Shown: positions 17,978-27,794, counted from the first letter of the stretch. The stretch is 64,000 nt of DNA from a candidate division KSB1 bacterium (GCA_034506395.1 JAPDPQ010000007.1:1-64000), one strand, 5' to 3'. Notes: generated from the sequence alone by a model not told the origin. Made by a program: numbers and translations.

Positions 17978-17978
17978 C

Positions 17979-20318
17979 TTATTCCTCCGCCGTGGACTTA
18001 CTTAAAATCGATTCGACAATGCTATCGATTTCTTTAATTTCATCTTTTAGTAACCTCCTTACCTCTGCTCTAATTCGATTTGTTTGGTTCAATTTGATTG
18101 CTTTTACCTTCTCCTGACATTTCATGCCATTTGCAGCCAGCTTAAGATGAGATTCATCATCACTACTAAATTTGGGAATGTTAAGCAAAAATGGTCTTCT
18201 ATGAATGGCACGAGCACCAAATAAACCATTGGGCTGTAATGGCTTGATTAGTTTGCTTATTATGGCAGAATTTAATATGGCAGATAAATAGTTCGCCTCC
18301 TCCAGATTTTGGGTTGTAAAGAACCATGTTTTTACATCTAAAATGAGTCCCATCGGAATTAATTTTAGTTGATCTACCTCAAAGGATGGCAGGTTGGATC
18401 TATCAATCACACAAGCAACTAAATTGGTGCCAGTCGCATTATAGACCACATTGTATCTTGCATGGTTATTTTGAATCGTTAACAGTCCATTATAATTCAA
18501 TCGATCAGTCAAGCTGGGAAATCGTTGCTCTGAATTTTTAGTCCTTTTTTCATTCCAGATGAGCTGGGCGTTACGAAACCACCTTGCTGATTGGTCATCT
18601 CCATCTTTCTCCAATTTGTCAATATCAATCAATTCATATCCCATAGAATTTTCTTTAATCGGCAAAATAACAGGCCGCAATCGACCAAATCCAAATGGGA
18701 AAATTTCCCAGGCTAATAATGTCGCATACAAATATTTCCTATTAATTACTCCCTTTAAAATCACACTCCAAGGATCTTTGACCATCTGCAAAATTTCATC
18801 AGACGTTTGTACCAAAATTTTATCGGAATCCGATGCCATGGAAATGAGATCGACAAAATATAATGATCTCGGAAATATGCTGGCCCCGACTTTGAACTTG
18901 TCATAATAATAGCTTGCTTTCACTGAGAAATTTGGTGGCGAGTAGTTACTAACTTTGACTACCAATCTCCTTTTTGCATTATTAATTTCATTTTCTGATT
19001 GGTTTAATTTCCCACTGTATTGATCTACAAGAACTGGATATCGGGTTTTATCCCCTTTTAATCCAATTAAAACGCAGGCGGGAACATTGAAAAGCGGATT
19101 CACTCCGTCCAGATCAATGATCTTTAGCAATTTTATCAGAGGCGTCTCGAATTTTCTGAAATTGACATGATGTTTTGTTCCTGCCAAGACGCTTCTCGGC
19201 ATCACATAAGCAACAATTCCGCCGTTATCCAAATACAAATCGGCACTCTTGCAGAACAATAGCGTTGCCAATTCCATTTGCGTAAACAAATGGACATCCT
19301 GCCGTTCCAGCAAGCCGTATTTTAAAATTTCTCGTTTTAAAAATTGCTGATATCCTTTGCTTTTCAAAGACCTCATCACCACCCAGGGAGGGTTCCCAAT
19401 CAAAATATCATATTTGTTCAATTTTGCGGAATCCTCAAACAGGTCGGGTGATTTGAGGCTATCCTTGACATAAATCGGAATCTCAATTTCATCTTCGGCA
19501 TCTATTAGATCATCGATCGCCGAAATATAATTTGCCCTGGCAATAAAGCCCGCAATTGGATTCACATCAAATCCTTGAATACTGCTAACAATTTCTGTCA
19601 AAGAACACTTTTCATTTTTAAAAATTTTGATCGCTTGTAAGATGAAACTGCCCGAGCCACAAGCTGGATCTAAAATTTTTGGTAACCTTCCGTCATTTTG
19701 CTTTTCCCAGATAGCAAAAGCCTCATTCAAAATTAATTCCACCAACCACTCTGGCGTATAATATTCACCAGCCTTGTGTCGTTGTTGTCGCTGGACGATT
19801 TCTTGATAGAGATTGCTGAACAGGTCCTCATTGATTTGTGAAAAATCATAATCCAGCAAATCACTCGATAATTCCTGAAAAAGATTAAAAACAGCTCTGT
19901 TAATTTTGGGAATTAGCAGCCAGCCCGAAAAATCTTCACTGAAATTCTTAATTCCTCTATTCTGAAAAAATCGACCATTGAGAATTTCTGTTATCTCAGC
20001 CTCTGAGGGCTCAACATAACGATGTTTCGTATACAAAAAACACTTTGCCAAAATAATCAAGTAAACATGATCAATGAATAATGAAACATCAGGTCGATAA
20101 CCATAAACATTTTCAAAAATTCTTGTCCAATTATCAAAATTAGATTCAGCAATGGGATCGAATTGAACTTTTGTAAATAAATTACCCAATTGCAGCTTAG
20201 CCTGCCGATAAAAATCACTCCTGCATCCAAATCGCTCGTTGAAAGCCTGAGCAGAAATTGGAATTTTATTTCTAATGAAACAATTCACTTGCTTTAATGC
20301 TAAGCTGCCCTTGGACAT
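17979..20318 (-). CDS. N6-adenine DNA methyltransferase (restriction-modification)
   Basis: 779 residues. The SAM-binding motif I (DPACGSGSFILQAIKIF) comes before catalytic motif IV (NPPWVVM), the gamma-class order of N6-adenine methyltransferases. Upstream of motif I is a helical region, with GEYYTPEWLVELIL, the usual lead-in to this fold. The long C-terminal half presumably carries target recognition, as in type IIG/N6-MTase enzymes, though no fused nuclease motif is apparent. The coupled downstream gene is the probable endonuclease. The pair interrupts the otherwise conserved alaS-recX order, which suggests acquisition by transfer. Confidence 0.88.
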   Translation of the reverse strand: MSKGSLALKQVNCFIRNKIPISAQAFNERFGCRSDFYRQAKLQLGNLFTKVQFDPIAESNFDNWTRIFENVYGYRPDVSLFIDHVYLIILAKCFLYTKHRYVEPSEAEITEILNGRFFQNRGIKNFSEDFSGWLLIPKINRAVFNLFQELSSDLLDYDFSQINEDLFSNLYQEIVQRQQRHKAGEYYTPEWLVELILNEAFAIWEKQNDGRLPKILDPACGSGSFILQAIKIFKNEKCSLTEIVSSIQGFDVNPIAGFIARANYISAIDDLIDAEDEIEIPIYVKDSLKSPDLFEDSAKLNKYDILIGNPPWVVMRSLKSKGYQQFLKREILKYGLLERQDVHLFTQMELATLLFCKSADLYLDNGGIVAYVMPRSVLAGTKHHVNFRKFETPLIKLLKIIDLDGVNPLFNVPACVLIGLKGDKTRYPVLVDQYSGKLNQSENEINNAKRRLVVKVSNYSPPNFSVKASYYYDKFKVGASIFPRSLYFVDLISMASDSDKILVQTSDEILQMVKDPWSVILKGVINRKYLYATLLAWEIFPFGFGRLRPVILPIKENSMGYELIDIDKLEKDGDDQSARWFRNAQLIWNEKRTKNSEQRFPSLTDRLNYNGLLTIQNNHARYNVVYNATGTNLVACVIDRSNLPSFEVDQLKLIPMGLILDVKTWFFTTQNLEEANYLSAILNSAIISKLIKPLQPNGLFGARAIHRRPFLLNIPKFSSDDESHLKLAANGMKCQEKVKAIKLNQTNRIRAEVRRLLKDEIKEIDSIVESILSKSTAEE

Positions 20319-20424
20319 ATTATCAAACTTTCCGCTTCTAAAAATAATTTCACTCTGTTTTGTTGAGCCCCATCTCGCCTTTACCTTAATTGTCCATTTG
20401 CGTTATTACCCTTTCGAATAAAAC

Positions 20425-21060
20425 TTATTCCAATTCCTCCCACCGCTCCATCACTTCCGAAACCGTCTCCCAATCAAACCCGCGTCGGAGCAAAAAATCA
20501 CTCACTCGTTTTTTAGCCTTGATCGGTTCCAGGCTTTTATAGCGCTTTTTTCGCTGGGCTGCCAACTCCATTGCCACAATTGACTGGTCTTTGTCTTGGT
20601 ATATTTGCTCAATTGTTTTTTCGATCAATGGTTCTTCCAACCCTTTGTTCTTTAATTCATGGCGCAAATAATGCTCCCCCACAGGACGGGTGAGCATCTG
20701 GGTCTGGGCATAACTCTGGGCAAAACGTTGATCATCGAGAAACTTCAGTCGCTTCAATTCAATGATCACCCAGTCGATGATGTCTGCATCATATCCAATC
20801 CGTTGCAGCTTGGTTCTGACCTCCTTTTCGCTTCGATCGCGATAGGATAAAAACCGCAAAGCTCGATCTTTGGCCCGCTTTTTTTCCTCGTTGAACAAAA
20901 TATTTTGGATCTGCTCTTCGGTTAATTGATCCCCCTTTTTTAACCCGAATTGCAATACCACTTCCTGATCCAAACCAAAAGCATATTCATCATCCAAAAA
21001 GATCGAACAGCGGTTCTTCCGCTTCTGCTGAGCAGTTATCTGCGTTATCGTTTTAGACAT
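20425..21060 (-). CDS. recX: Regulatory protein RecX
   Basis: 211 residues with the tandem three-helix RecX repeats: ALRFLSYRDRSEKEVRTKL, then LKFLDDQRFAQSYAQT and a C-terminal FLLRRGFDWETVSEVME. RecX caps and modulates RecA filaments. It lies about 220 bases downstream of recA on the same strand, the standard arrangement. No good ribosome-binding site precedes the ATG. Confidence 0.93.
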   Translation of the reverse strand: MSKTITQITAQQKRKNRCSIFLDDEYAFGLDQEVVLQFGLKKGDQLTEEQIQNILFNEEKKRAKDRALRFLSYRDRSEKEVRTKLQRIGYDADIIDWVIIELKRLKFLDDQRFAQSYAQTQMLTRPVGEHYLRHELKNKGLEEPLIEKTIEQIYQDKDQSIVAMELAAQRKKRYKSLEPIKAKKRVSDFLLRRGFDWETVSEVMERWEELE

Positions 21061-21278
21061 CGATCTGCTATTTTCTTACCAATCCCTCTATGGAGTAGAT
21101 TTAGGTGAAAAAGATAATTCTAACACTCAGGTCAGGGACGTAGCCCGTCAGCAAGGCACATTGCTGAAATTATTTTATGATTTTAAATATGGTAATTTTG
21201 GTAGCTTCTCGTAGAACCAATCTCAGGCATTATCCCATGCTCATATATTTGAACGCTCCGAATTCAATCGAGCGGCCA

Positions 21279-22325
21279 TTATTTGCTACTCGCGGCTTTT
21301 TTTTCCTCTTCTGGCGCCTTTTCTTGAAGGATCCCCAGCGCTTTTCTCACCTTGGTTTCGATCTCTTTATAGAGATCAGGATTTTCAATGAGGAACCGCT
21401 TAACGTTTTCACGGCCTTGTCCCAGTCGCTCTTCGCCATAAGAGAACCACGTGCCGCTCTTTTCGATGATCCCGTGGTTCACCGCCACGTCGATAATATC
21501 ACCTTCTTTTGAAATACCAGTGCCATACATGATATCGAATTCTGCTTCGCGAAACGGAGGGGCCATTTTATTCTTGACAATTTTCACTTTGGTTCGATTT
21601 CCAACGATCTCTTCCCCTTCCTTGATCGAGGCAGTTTTTCGGATATCAATTCTCACCGAGGCATAAAATTTAAGGGCTCGTCCACCCGTCGTTGTTTCTG
21701 GGCTGCCGAACATCACACCGATCTTCTCGCGGATTTGATTGATAAAAATTACGCAAGTATTGGATTTCGAGATTGCTCCAGATAGTTTCCGCATGGCCTG
21801 AGACATCAAACGCGCTTGAAGCCCCATCTGTGCATCGCCCATCTCGCCCTCGATCTCGGCACGCGGCACCAACGCGGCCACCGAATCGATCACGATGACA
21901 TCAATGGCACCACTGCGCACCAACGTTTCGGTAATCTCCAATGCCTGCTCGCCAGTATCCGGCTGGGAAATGAGCAAATTATCAATATCAACTCCGAGAT
22001 TCTTCGAGTAATTGGCATCCAGTGCATGTTCTGCATCGATGAATGCAGCCAATCCTCCGGCTTTTTGCGCTTCGGCTATAATATGCAACGCCAGCGTCGT
22101 CTTGCCTGAAGACTCTGGCCCAAATATCTCTATGATCCTCCCGCGCGGCACTCCGCCAATTCCCAAGGCCGCATCCAGCGAAATCGATCCTGTCGGAATA
22201 ATCTTCACCCGCTCCTGCAACCGATTATCTCCAAGGCGCATGATCGAGCCTTTGCCGTATTGACGATCAATCTGAGATATCGCTAATTCCAGTGCTTTCA
22301 ATTTTTCACTGGTCTCATTGGACAT
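21279..22325 (-). CDS. recA: Recombinase RecA
   Basis: 348 residues. The start at 22325 ([10 protein letters not shown]) is chosen over an in-frame ATG 18 bases upstream because GGGAGG stands six bases before it. Walker A is GPESSGKT, Walker B is [10 protein letters not shown], and loop L1/L2 and the conserved [15 protein letters not shown] are intact. It mediates strand exchange in recombination and drives the SOS response. The C-terminus is lysine/glutamate-rich as usual. A 14-base palindrome lies about 70 bases upstream and could be an operator. recX, thpR, cinA, pgpA and pgsA form its conserved neighbourhood. Confidence 0.98.
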   Translation of the reverse strand: MSNETSEKLKALELAISQIDRQYGKGSIMRLGDNRLQERVKIIPTGSISLDAALGIGGVPRGRIIEIFGPESSGKTTLALHIIAEAQKAGGLAAFIDAEHALDANYSKNLGVDIDNLLISQPDTGEQALEITETLVRSGAIDVIVIDSVAALVPRAEIEGEMGDAQMGLQARLMSQAMRKLSGAISKSNTCVIFINQIREKIGVMFGSPETTTGGRALKFYASVRIDIRKTASIKEGEEIVGNRTKVKIVKNKMAPPFREAEFDIMYGTGISKEGDIIDVAVNHGIIEKSGTWFSYGEERLGQGRENVKRFLIENPDLYKEIETKVRKALGILQEKAPEEEKKAASSK

Positions 22326-22749
22326 TTTTTCCTCCCAATTCATGAATGATAGAAATGCACATCTTCAAAATATCATGTTGTTAAAAGCATTCTTCGACCG
22401 ATTGGTCGTACTCTTTCAAACGAAAATGATTGCAAAATTAACTGTTCTGAAAATCCGCTAATCGGAAAATCGATGGTTCACTTTGAAATTGCACTATTAG
22501 ATCGGAAGTTATCAGCAAAAAGATGTTGAGCAGAACTTAACATCAGATCTTTTACTGAACCTTTCTCATGGGCATTTTTCATGAATCATCAAAACTTTTT
22601 ACCTGGCATTTTAATCAAACAAAATTGCTTCAATGCTGGAAGACCTTGTCCTTTCATTTTGGCATTCGATCTTGAAACCCTATCTCCTTATGGGCAATTT
22701 GGATTCGAAGGGGATAATGCTGACCAGCCCTTTCGTCAAAAGAACCTCG
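22326..22749. other. Intergenic region upstream of recA
   Basis: 424 bases without a convincing gene. It contains the palindrome at 22395-22408 and presumably the recA promoter on the minus strand. Short plus-strand open frames here show no family resemblance and were not kept. Confidence 0.5.
22395..22408. promoter_or_regulatory. Palindrome CGACC-GATT-GGTCG upstream of recA
   Basis: Perfect five-base arms around a four-base spacer, about 70 bases before the recA start codon. Position and symmetry fit a repressor site such as a lineage-specific SOS box, but it does not match the familiar LexA motifs and lexA is not in the window. Confidence 0.35.
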
Positions 22750-23325
22750 CTATCGTTGGCCCAGCGTGATGACCTTCAACGGGGTATAAATAGAGCCGGA
22801 TGGATGGAGCTCGCTTCGCATGAAGACAAACTTTTCAACCCCGAAATTGCCAGCATGAAAATTATTATGCGCATTCAATCGCTCCATGACTGGATCAATC
22901 CCCCGCGGATCTTTTACTCTTCCTAACGTTAGATGTCCAGAGAAAGGCCGATTTTCCTTTTGAAAGCCAAACCGAGCCGTTTCCGCATCGATCCGCGCGG
23001 CCAATAATTTCAATTGATCATCGGGTTGGCTCGAAGCGCCTACCCATATGACACGCGGATGCTTCGCGTTTGGAAAGGCGCCGACACCAGCGACATCCAC
23101 ACGAAACGGCGCAATCGTCTCAACTGACCGCTGCAGTTGCGACGCAATTTGGTCAATTAAAGTGGTTTCGGTGTCTCCCAAAAATTTCAATGTTAAATGG
23201 ATATTTTCTGCCTTAACCCAACTTACCCGGCCGCCCAACGGCTTGAGTTCATTCTGCAATTCAGCAAGTTTAGATCGAATGCCATCTGGAATTTCGATGG
23301 CGATGAAGGTACGAATTTTATTCAT
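22750..23325 (-). CDS. thpR: RNA 2',3'-cyclic phosphodiesterase (ThpR/LigT)
   Basis: 191 residues of the 2H phosphoesterase superfamily. Both catalytic HxTx motifs are present: HLTLKFLGD in the N-terminal half and HLTLGRVKD in the C-terminal half, and the family start (RTFIAIEIP) is intact. Such enzymes open 2',3'-cyclic phosphate ends of RNA and can ligate tRNA halves in vitro. It sits between cinA and recA, a common arrangement in related bacteria. Confidence 0.93.
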   Translation of the reverse strand: MNKIRTFIAIEIPDGIRSKLAELQNELKPLGGRVSWVKAENIHLTLKFLGDTETTLIDQIASQLQRSVETIAPFRVDVAGVGAFPNAKHPRVIWVGASSQPDDQLKLLAARIDAETARFGFQKENRPFSGHLTLGRVKDPRGIDPVMERLNAHNNFHAGNFGVEKFVFMRSELHPSGSIYTPLKVITLGQR

Positions 23326-23547
23326 TGATCTGCCATTTTCTCAGCTTTGAAGCAATCCAATTATTTTTGAGCCCTGGCGCTTTACTTGGAGCTTTTTTTG
23401 TCCAAAAAGCTCACAAAAATCCTCGCGCTGCTATTTATTTGGCAGCCTGAAGCAGCAAACGAGCAAGCTCGAAAATGCTACCACTTCAAAAGCACAACAG
23501 CTTTAGGATTTCATTGAAGTAAAATATACAATAATCAATACAATTAA

Positions 23548-24765
23548 TCAAGATATTTTTTGGGAGGTCAGATATTGATAGAGCAGCCTCAAGCTTGCGG
23601 CTGAGATGCGTTGAACATTCATGGCGGGGTGGAAATTAAATACAAACCGATGCGAGATCAATTGGTTTTCGTCGCATAACGAGATAAAGGTCGTTACATC
23701 GAGATTGTCGTCGTGTAAAATCGCAATGGCCAAATCTGAACCGAAGCGCTGGCGAACTTGTTTGGTTAATAATCGGGACGTCTCCAGCGTAATTCTGCTC
23801 GATCTGTCGCTCAGATCAGTGACACCTGCAAATCGAACGAAACCCTCGGCAGAGGAAAAGGTTACTCCGGCAATCAAAAATCGCTCGGATTCTGGTAAAG
23901 CGGCCAGAATGTCTGTGAGATAACCGTGCGTTCCCCATTCTGCGATGGCGATTGTCTTATTGCCTTGGATCAAGAGCCGAGCGACCACTTGTTCCAGCGT
24001 ATCGTCGTCATAGCCCCAGATGTAGTCGTGAAATTTCTGATCAAAGATCTGTCGAACCTGGTCAATCCGTTGCTGTATCGCGCTTTCATCGCTCCCCCGG
24101 GCAATCAAACGGATATTGACACCTCCGTAACTTGGCAAAAACGCGATACGTACCAATCTCTCTAACTCAGAAATATCTCCCAATTGTTCGAAAATAGTGG
24201 ATTCGGCAATACCAGTGGTATGAATCACGAGCTTTTTAATTTTATATGCTCTTTTCCCCCTTAGAAAGGGGATGACGAATGATTCCATCATAGCCATCAT
24301 CTCGGCGGGGACGCCAGGCATGACAAAGAAATATTTTTCGTTTTTTTGAAACATTAGACCAGGCGCTGTGCCAGCAGTGTTCTCAATGATCACCGCATTG
24401 TCGGGCACCATCGCCTGCTGTTCGTTGATCTTCGCCATTCGAACGCGCCGGCGGCGAAATCGCGCTCGGATAGCTTGTAATATCGATTCGTTAAGAATCA
24501 ATTTTGAATGAAAGTAATCAGCAACCACTTTTTTCGTAATATCATCGTGGGTCGGACCCAATCCGCCAGTCGCAATGATGATGTCCACGCGACTTTCCGC
24601 CTGCCTAAGCGCCTCTCGGATATGAGCTTCATTATCTCCAACTACAGTGACCCATTCGATTTCATGGCCAATGTCTGTGAGTTTTTCAGCGATGTAAGCG
24701 GCATTGGTGTTAACAATTTGCCCGATCAGCAATTCATCCCCAATAGATATGATCTCAATTTTCAT
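23548..24765 (-). CDS. cinA: CinA-like protein with degenerate C-terminal amidase domain
   Basis: 405 residues from the ATG at 24765 (AGG seven bases upstream). The N-terminal MoaB/MogA-like domain is well conserved (EIISIGDELLIGQIVNTNAA; ATGGLGPTHDD; FVMPGVPAEM), the part assigned ADP-ribose pyrophosphatase activity in other CinA proteins. The C-terminal domain aligns in position with the nicotinamide-nucleotide amidase domain, but the AESCTGG motif is replaced by AEWGTHG, and the usual GGVVxYxNxxK and TGIAGPGGG motifs are not recognisable. The amidase is therefore probably inactive or changed. The pgpA stop lies only 12 bases upstream, so the two are likely co-transcribed. Confidence 0.9.
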   Translation of the reverse strand: MKIEIISIGDELLIGQIVNTNAAYIAEKLTDIGHEIEWVTVVGDNEAHIREALRQAESRVDIIIATGGLGPTHDDITKKVVADYFHSKLILNESILQAIRARFRRRRVRMAKINEQQAMVPDNAVIIENTAGTAPGLMFQKNEKYFFVMPGVPAEMMAMMESFVIPFLRGKRAYKIKKLVIHTTGIAESTIFEQLGDISELERLVRIAFLPSYGGVNIRLIARGSDESAIQQRIDQVRQIFDQKFHDYIWGYDDDTLEQVVARLLIQGNKTIAIAEWGTHGYLTDILAALPESERFLIAGVTFSSAEGFVRFAGVTDLSDRSSRITLETSRLLTKQVRQRFGSDLAIAILHDDNLDVTTFISLCDENQLISHRFVFNFHPAMNVQRISAASLRLLYQYLTSQKIS

Positions 24766-24776
24766 TATCACACCTG

Positions 24777-25244
24777 TTAAAAGATCCAGCGGCCAAATTG
24801 GATCATAAGGTTCGCATAAATTCCGGCGATGATATCATCCATCATAATTCCCCAGCCTCCAGGGAGGCGCTCGCTCTGCTGGGCTGGAAATGGTTTCACA
24901 ATATCAAATATGCGAAATAAGACAAAGGCGAAAATCAAAAGCTTCGTCGTCTTCGGGATGGCGATCAAGGCGATCAGCATCCCAACAACCTCATCGATGA
25001 CGATGATCCCGGGATCACGGCCAAGCGTTGGCCCTAATCGACTGACCACTTCTTGTTCAACAACTGAAGCAGAATAAACCCCAGCCACCATCAACACTGC
25101 AATAGTCAAGATAAAAAGTATGGGGCTTGGCGTAGGCAAAATCCCAAACAGAATCAATGCCAAGAGCGCGCCCATGGTTCCTTGAGCGATCGGAAAATAG
25201 CCAACTCCAGCTCCAGTGGCGACAAATCTTATCAATACTTTCAT
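24777..25244 (-). CDS. pgpA: Phosphatidylglycerophosphatase A
   Basis: 155 residues from the ATG at 25244, the position where family similarity begins (GAGVGYFPIAQGTMGAL); an in-frame extension of 22 residues upstream lacks conservation. Several membrane helices and the family motif GGWGIMMDDIIAGIYAN near the C-terminus are present, as is the acidic DEVVGM segment. It removes the phosphate from phosphatidylglycerol phosphate, the step after PgsA, in the inner membrane. pgsA lies about 550 bases upstream and cinA immediately downstream. Confidence 0.93.
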   Translation of the reverse strand: MKVLIRFVATGAGVGYFPIAQGTMGALLALILFGILPTPSPILFILTIAVLMVAGVYSASVVEQEVVSRLGPTLGRDPGIIVIDEVVGMLIALIAIPKTTKLLIFAFVLFRIFDIVKPFPAQQSERLPGGWGIMMDDIIAGIYANLMIQFGRWIF

Positions 25245-25790
25245 GAAATGTTCTTTCGCATCTTTAGTAATTGCCCGATAACGATTCTGATAAGCTGGCC
25301 TTCTGAGCAATTCCTATTGAATCCTCTGAAATGCCAAGCGTTCTACCGAAATATTCAAAGATATGAATAGACCGATTGATAATAGGTTCACTCACAAACT
25401 CCATGGGGATCAATGCCTAATTTTGTTGCTAAGCCATAATAAGGTTGCTCGCTAAGTTCGTTTCCTCGCCAATACTCTCCATCGACCAACAATTTGAGAT
25501 AATCCATCTATCCGCACCGAAAACATGCTCCGCGGTGACAGGCTGTTAATTGAATTTATTCTTTATCTGCTTTTTTCAGGCTTTTGGAATTTACATTTAA
25601 GAATCCCATAGTAATGCCTGCGGATCTAGGCAGTTTCTGACTTGAGAATTGAATGATCAAAAAATTTGGTTTTCACGATTTGTAGATTTCTGCCATACAA
25701 TTATTATGCATAAGCGCATATCAGATTGAAGAAAGCGAACTATTTAAATAGGGAACATTACGAATGAAGCCTATGGAGTTCCATCTAATT
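25245..25790. other. Spacer between pgsA and pgpA
   Basis: 546 bases, unusually long for this gene pair. A 39-codon minus-strand frame (25388-25507) is present but has no good ribosome-binding site or relatives that I recognise. A small hairpin with TGCCT/AGGCA arms lies near 25612-25632. Nothing else was identified. Confidence 0.4.
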
Positions 25791-26414
25791 CTAAGAGTAA
25801 TTCGAAGGGATGACGGCATGGTAGCAAGCTTTGATGATGGATATTAAATGAGCACGATTTTCTATTAAATATCGAAGCCCAGTATAAACGGTCAGAAAGA
25901 CGACGACCCATAACAATAGGTCGATGATTTTTAATTTCTGGACAGCCGTCAAAATGCGAAATGTCTGGCCATTATAAATCGAGTAATGATCCAGCAGATA
26001 CACTACATAAATGACGAACACCGAAACCATCTGGAGAAAAGTTTTGGCTCGCGCGAGGCCGCTGGTCACCACTGGTCGCGTGGTAAATAAAGCGTAAGAG
26101 CGAAGGCCAGTAATTAAAAAATCGCGCACCACTATTACCACCACGATCCACAATTTCACATATCCCTGGTAATAGAATGCAATGAAAGCAGAGGAAACGA
26201 GAATCTTATCGGCCAACGGGTCAAAAAACTTACCGAACTGACTGACCTTACCCAATTTTTTCGCGAAGTAGCCATCGTACCAATCGGTGAGGCTGGCGAT
26301 GATGAATACCAGAAACGATAGCAACTTCAAGGTCAAACTATTATGAAAAAACAACAGCAAAAAGACTGGGGTCAAAATCACTCGCAGCAAAGTTAATTGC
26401 GTTGGCAAATTCAT
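25791..26414 (-). CDS. pgsA: CDP-diacylglycerol-glycerol-3-phosphate 3-phosphatidyltransferase
   Basis: 207 residues with several membrane helices. The CDP-alcohol phosphotransferase signature is present as DWYDGYFAKKLGKVSQFG followed by KFFDPLAD: the Asp and Gly positions of the pattern D-x2-DG-x2-AR-x8-G-x3-D-x3-D are kept, with Lys in place of the Arg. It makes phosphatidylglycerol phosphate from CDP-diacylglycerol and glycerol-3-phosphate, so this organism makes ordinary bacterial phospholipids besides any products of the GGGPS. pgpA, the next enzyme, is downstream. Confidence 0.93.
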   Translation of the reverse strand: MNLPTQLTLLRVILTPVFLLLFFHNSLTLKLLSFLVFIIASLTDWYDGYFAKKLGKVSQFGKFFDPLADKILVSSAFIAFYYQGYVKLWIVVVIVVRDFLITGLRSYALFTTRPVVTSGLARAKTFLQMVSVFVIYVVYLLDHYSIYNGQTFRILTAVQKLKIIDLLLWVVVFLTVYTGLRYLIENRAHLISIIKACYHAVIPSNYS

Positions 26415-26867
26415 AGCGATTTACCCATCTCTCGGTTTGCAGTTCGAATGCTTGCTCTACAATTGTGCCATCGGCGATCGGGCCGATTCTCATCTCCCTC
26501 GGTATCTGTGAGATCTTAATGCATGAGATCCAACCTGAGGTTGGCTTGGTTCACATTATCTCTAAAAAGTACCAGAACGAAAACTCACCTTTTAGCCATT
26601 TCAACTGGAGGGAGAAATTTATAAGTTTAACAATTTAGTAAGCAGATCCCTTACCTCGTTCAAAATGACATCGTTAATTCAAATTTCATGGCGTTCGTTC
26701 GGGCACTAAATCGCATGAACAACGCTATTTGGACTTAACATCCTGAGAGAAAGGAGGCCACTTTTTATTGTTTTATTCGATGATGGACCTCACTCTCATC
26801 GCCCCCTCAATGAAAAGAAATACCTTCCAGAGGCTTAAGTGCATCTGGAAGGTATGACTCGATCAAA
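26415..26867. other. Intergenic region between porB and pgsA
   Basis: 453 bases without a gene. It holds the terminator of the por genes (26820-26855) and a small CCAAC/GTTGG hairpin near 26530. No further open frame or RNA was recognised; presumably it contains the pgsA promoter. Confidence 0.5.
26820..26855 (-). terminator. Terminator after porB
   Basis: Perfect 12-base arms (ATACCTTCCAGA / TCTGGAAGGTAT) with a 12-base loop, 13 bases past the porB stop. On the minus strand it is followed by TTTCTTTTC. This marks the end of the porC-D-A-B transcription unit. Confidence 0.8.
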
Positions 26868-27794
26868 TTAAGCAGATTCGCCGCACAGTGCTAATAATTC
26901 GTTCCAGCGTCGATCAACTTCCTGCTGAGCTTGTTCCAACAAATGTTTGTTCTCCTCTTGATGCAAATGTCGAAACCGACCTTGATGTTTAGTCCATTCC
27001 GAGATTGGCAATTTCTCTTTCGGCTTATAAGTTAATTTGCGTTTGCCGTTCTCAAATTCATAAAGCGGCCAAAAGCAAGTTTCCACCGCCAGACGCGCCA
27101 TCTCCAGCCCCATATCACTGGGGAATCGCCAGCCAGGCGGGCACGGAGCGAGGACATTAATAAACGCTGGCCCTTCAATGCTCAATGCCTTTTCGACTTT
27201 TCGATTTAAATCCCGCCAATGGCTGGGAGAAGCCTGCGCGGCATATGCCACATCGTGGGCAATGATGATTTCGGTCAGCTTTTTGGGGTACTGCTTCTTG
27301 CCCTTATGGACCTTGCCAACAGGTGCGGTTTTGGTATCAGCAGCAAACGGCGTTGCACTGGAGCGCTGAATGCCGGTGTTCATATAGGCTTCGTTGTCAT
27401 AACATACATAGAGCATATTATGTCCCCGCTCCATTGCCCCAGAAAGCGATTGGAGGCCGATATCGTACGTGCCTCCATCGCCGCCAAAGGCGATGAACTT
27501 GATATCTTTAGTCACCTTGCCTTTTCGCTTCAAAACCTGATAAGCGGCCTCGACCCCGCTTATTGTAGCGGCTGAATTTTCAAATGCGTTATGGATAAAT
27601 GGGATATTCCAAGCTGTATAAGGAAAAATGGTAGTTACCACCTCCATACACCCAGTCGCACAGCCAGCAACCACATATCCAGGAGCCGACCGGAGCACCT
27701 GATGGAAGGCGAGGGCTGGAATGCAACCAGCGCAAGCGCGATGCCCAGGAGACAGCTTCGGCTCCCGAGCCGCTAACTCTTTCAGACTTGCCAT
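26868..27794 (-). CDS. porB: Pyruvate/2-oxoacid:ferredoxin oxidoreductase, beta subunit
   Basis: 308 residues. The thiamine-pyrophosphate motif is GGDGGTYDIGLQSLSGA followed by the metal-binding asparagine in CYDNEAYMNTG. Cysteines in CAGC, near CATGC, and in APCPPG fit the four ligands of the proximal 4Fe-4S cluster of this subunit. With the alpha, gamma and delta subunits it oxidises pyruvate or a related 2-oxoacid to acyl-CoA and reduces ferredoxin, a mark of anaerobic or fermentative metabolism. It is the last gene of the set, before a strong terminator. The substrate (pyruvate or another 2-oxoacid) cannot be fixed from sequence alone. Confidence 0.94.
   Translation of the reverse strand: MASLKELAAREPKLSPGHRACAGCIPALAFHQVLRSAPGYVVAGCATGCMEVVTTIFPYTAWNIPFIHNAFENSAATISGVEAAYQVLKRKGKVTKDIKFIAFGGDGGTYDIGLQSLSGAMERGHNMLYVCYDNEAYMNTGIQRSSATPFAADTKTAPVGKVHKGKKQYPKKLTEIIIAHDVAYAAQASPSHWRDLNRKVEKALSIEGPAFINVLAPCPPGWRFPSDMGLEMARLAVETCFWPLYEFENGKRKLTYKPKEKLPISEWTKHQGRFRHLHQEENKHLLEQAQQEVDRRWNELLALCGESA

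Noticed and set aside
22581..22926. Plus-strand frames near 22.6-22.9 kb upstream of recA
   Set aside because: They overlap the antisense of thpR or lie in the recA upstream region, and show no domain or ribosome-binding site.
23389..23412. GAGCTTTTT/AAAAAGCTC inverted repeat between cinA and thpR as terminator
   Set aside because: It is A/T-dominated with a weak stem and no following T-run, and cinA and thpR may be co-transcribed.
25388..25507. 39-codon minus-strand frame between pgsA and pgpA
   Set aside because: Codon use looks plausible, but it is short, has a weak ribosome-binding site and resembles no family I know.
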